In this document: piece by piece, positions 62,014 to 64,000 of the stretch | Layout: each line of letters opens with the position of its first letter | Position numbering within the stretch: position 1 is the stretch's first letter | Assembly (NCBI RefSeq): GCF_000003815.2 | Contig: NC_049981.1 | Span: forward strand, 27,791,577 to 27,855,576 | Length of the DNA: 64,000 nucleotides | Direction of reading: 5' to 3' | Origin: Branchiostoma floridae | Lineage: Eukaryota; Chordata; Leptocardii; Amphioxiformes; Branchiostomatidae | The notes under the pieces: generated by a model | Told to the model about the DNA's origin: nothing | Seen by the model: only the letters and a program-made list of their open reading frames with translations | Databases searched by the model: none | Program-made: the position numbers and the translations under genes

Positions 62014-62242
62014 GTAACATACATTCTCATAATTCTACAAGGTGTCATTATACCGCCACCTCAAATATTGTTATAGAGGCCTTCTCAAGATTGTCTTCAA
62101 CACCTAAATATCTTAATTGTATTACATTTAAGATATTCAACATTCGGTGTTAATGGCAATCTTGGAAAGACCTCTACACTAACGTTTTTTTTTAGGTGGC
62201 GGTATAATGACACCTGGTGGAATTATGATTGTCGGTGTTATA
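62014..62242. repeat. Near-palindromic foldback element (about 230 bp)
   Basis: Exact 22-bp core arms begin AGGTGTCATTATACCGCCAC (62040-62061 against 62194-62215). Imperfect pairing continues both outward (CATAATTC) and inward to a centre near 62122, so almost the whole stretch can fold on itself. Confidence 0.75.
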
Positions 62243-64000
62243 CATTGTCCTCATATTTTGTACAATGCTACTCATCTATTCTGGGGACACCAGAGCATAG
62301 TTTATAGATCCCTAAAGCTGTCAAATTTACTTGGGCGAGCACAGAAAGCAATACACCAGTCGAACATTTCATAAGGGCACTACATCTCCATTCCAATCTT
62401 GTGAATAATCAATATTAGATATGCTTTGGTGCAGTCCCTTGTCTGTAAAGAAAGCAATCTAAAGGCATCTCAGAGCTATCCATAATTCATACCACAAAAG
62501 GTTACCAGGGAAAGGTCATCTCGCATGGGAGTCCCCTCCCTGGAGGTGACTTATTTAGCATGGGACAGCTATGATGGATCTTCTGTTCACCACTTTGGTT
62601 TCTAGCTACTTCACTTGGTGGATTATGGCTACCCAAAGGACATTGGCATTTTTGGTTACTGGCTCAATGTTTTAAGTAACAGCTCAGTCACTAGCCTGAA
62701 ATCCTGGATTGTTTAAGTAAAGTGTTAGATGTCACAAGGGAGCTATGGTTTGAAAGTACGTCGTACACCAAGCTCAAGCTGCTCAGTAATTCTGGCACGT
62801 CAAAGGGAATTCTTAAAAAGCTAGTGTCTCTAAAGAGATATGATGGCTTAATTTAAAAGCATTTTTAGAATCATGCATTTAGAATAATAAGTTGTCTGAA
62901 GTTCATTTCATGGCTTTGTGATACCAGAGATTTAAAGACCTTCTGTTTTCTGCATTACACAACACTTCATTCCTTTGAAGCTGAGTCAGCTTTTAGAACA
63001 CACTAAAGACGACAAACATTCATTCTGACCTTTATACAATGTTAGATGTTGATGATTGTTACAAGGACATTAAGGACTGTGCTGTTTGTATCTTCTGTCC
63101 ATGCTGGCTTGCATATATGCACAAAGTTCAGAGTATCAAATCTTACAACGGAAGGGCATATTGTGGAATTGGAAGGGTCAAAACTCCAGACAGCTATGTC
63201 TAATATGGCTTAAGAGTAATGCCCCCTGGTGGGCTGTGAACTTTAGCTTTAAGCACCAGACGAAAGACGAGACATCCTGGAGTAATAACTTTGGAGATCC
63301 GAATCTGGGGGAACATGGCTACGTGCATATCTTATCTGCCCCTTTGACACGAAAGGTCAAGTCGGTTGGTCTGAATTTATGGCGTGTCTCAAGGGTCTTT
63401 TATATTAGCAGTCGAGTACAGGTCCAGCCATTGGTGCAAGGCTTTATTGCGTACACCGCTGCTTTCTTTTATTACGAGGGGTGGGGATATTGGAAGGACA
63501 GATGGAGTCGTAAAGCTATCTGCTCCCAGGATTGCAGATGAGTGCTTTGTTTATGTGGGTATGTGCAGTCTCCTGCAACACTGGACCTGGAAAGGGCTTA
63601 CTGCATGATGAAGAAGAAAATGAGGGACTATGTGCACAAGTGCATTTACATTGTATGTGCCCTAATTCTTTATTCAGGAAAACATCACATTGAATATTTC
63701 CTAACAGTTTTATAGAAATATGTTTCTATTTTAGTACTTATCATTAGTTGTATTCCTTCTCAGAAGTAATTATTCCTGCCTTTGAAAACGGACTAATTTG
63801 CAATGAATTGCTCTACTATCCTTTGTGACTGATACTTTGGGCCTTGAGTCTTGTAACTGGCACACATAGCCAAATGTGATACAGAATTTCTGTTGTTCAT
63901 GTATTACACAAGCCACTGACAATGCTGTGTACATTTGGACCACAATGTCGGTAGTTTTAAGCAAGGAGGTTTAACTGTGAAAAGAATGCATGCTGGCTGC

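Larger units (their letters stand above)
55598..64000. other. Non-coding, repeat-bearing right end of the window
   Basis: Possibly introns of the gene ending at 55316. It holds a TG microsatellite, a 183-bp tandem duplication, a dispersed repeat pair near 57.8 kb and two foldbacks. A CpG-containing patch at about 59650-59960 has no recognised exon. From 62.3 kb to the end nothing recognisable was seen. Confidence 0.6.

Noticed and set aside
63086-63541. 151-codon plus-strand open frame
   Set aside because: Composition looks like translated non-coding DNA (many Ser, Trp and Tyr without pattern) and no family motif or splice context was seen.

Overview
The window looks like intron-rich animal nuclear DNA: small phased exons with GT/AG borders, large introns full of short transposon remnants, CpG-poor bulk sequence with a CpG-rich promoter, and four runs of N. 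Two genes read cleanly on the minus strand. The protein style (a secreted fibrinogen-domain protein beside an invertebrate-type calcineurin A) suggests an invertebrate deuterostome, plausibly an amphioxus (Branchiostoma); the organism is inference.

Layout. (1) 1009-7560, minus: a six-exon gene for a secreted fibrinogen-related protein of 404 residues: signal peptide, coiled coil, then a C-terminal fibrinogen domain. (2) 7561-11378: gene-poor DNA and the probable 3'UTR of the next gene. (3) 11379-48643, minus: calcineurin A (Ca2+/calmodulin-dependent protein phosphatase 2B catalytic subunit), 13 coding exons, all phases consistent, 496 residues, with a 19.5 kb first intron. Promoter-like sequence lies just above its start codon. 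(4) 48644-64000: mostly non-coding and repeat-bearing, with one well-bordered terminal exon (55316-55597, minus) of a gene I do not recognise.

The introns hold many short non-autonomous DNA transposons whose ends and target duplications can be read directly: Harbinger-like (3-bp TNA duplication), hAT-like (8 bp), a four-copy hAT5-like family (5-6 bp), Tc1/mariner/pogo-like (TA), a Mutator-like one (9 bp), a duplicated 479-bp element and several long foldbacks. One hAT5-like copy is nested in an older hAT element.

The observation most worth following up is a tandem pair of 18-nt microexon candidates in calcineurin intron 12. Both keep frame, both have strong polypyrimidine tracts, and they sit where vertebrate calcineurin A genes carry an alternatively spliced insert. 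The two genes have no obvious functional link. I found no CRISPR array, operon or bacterial-type system.
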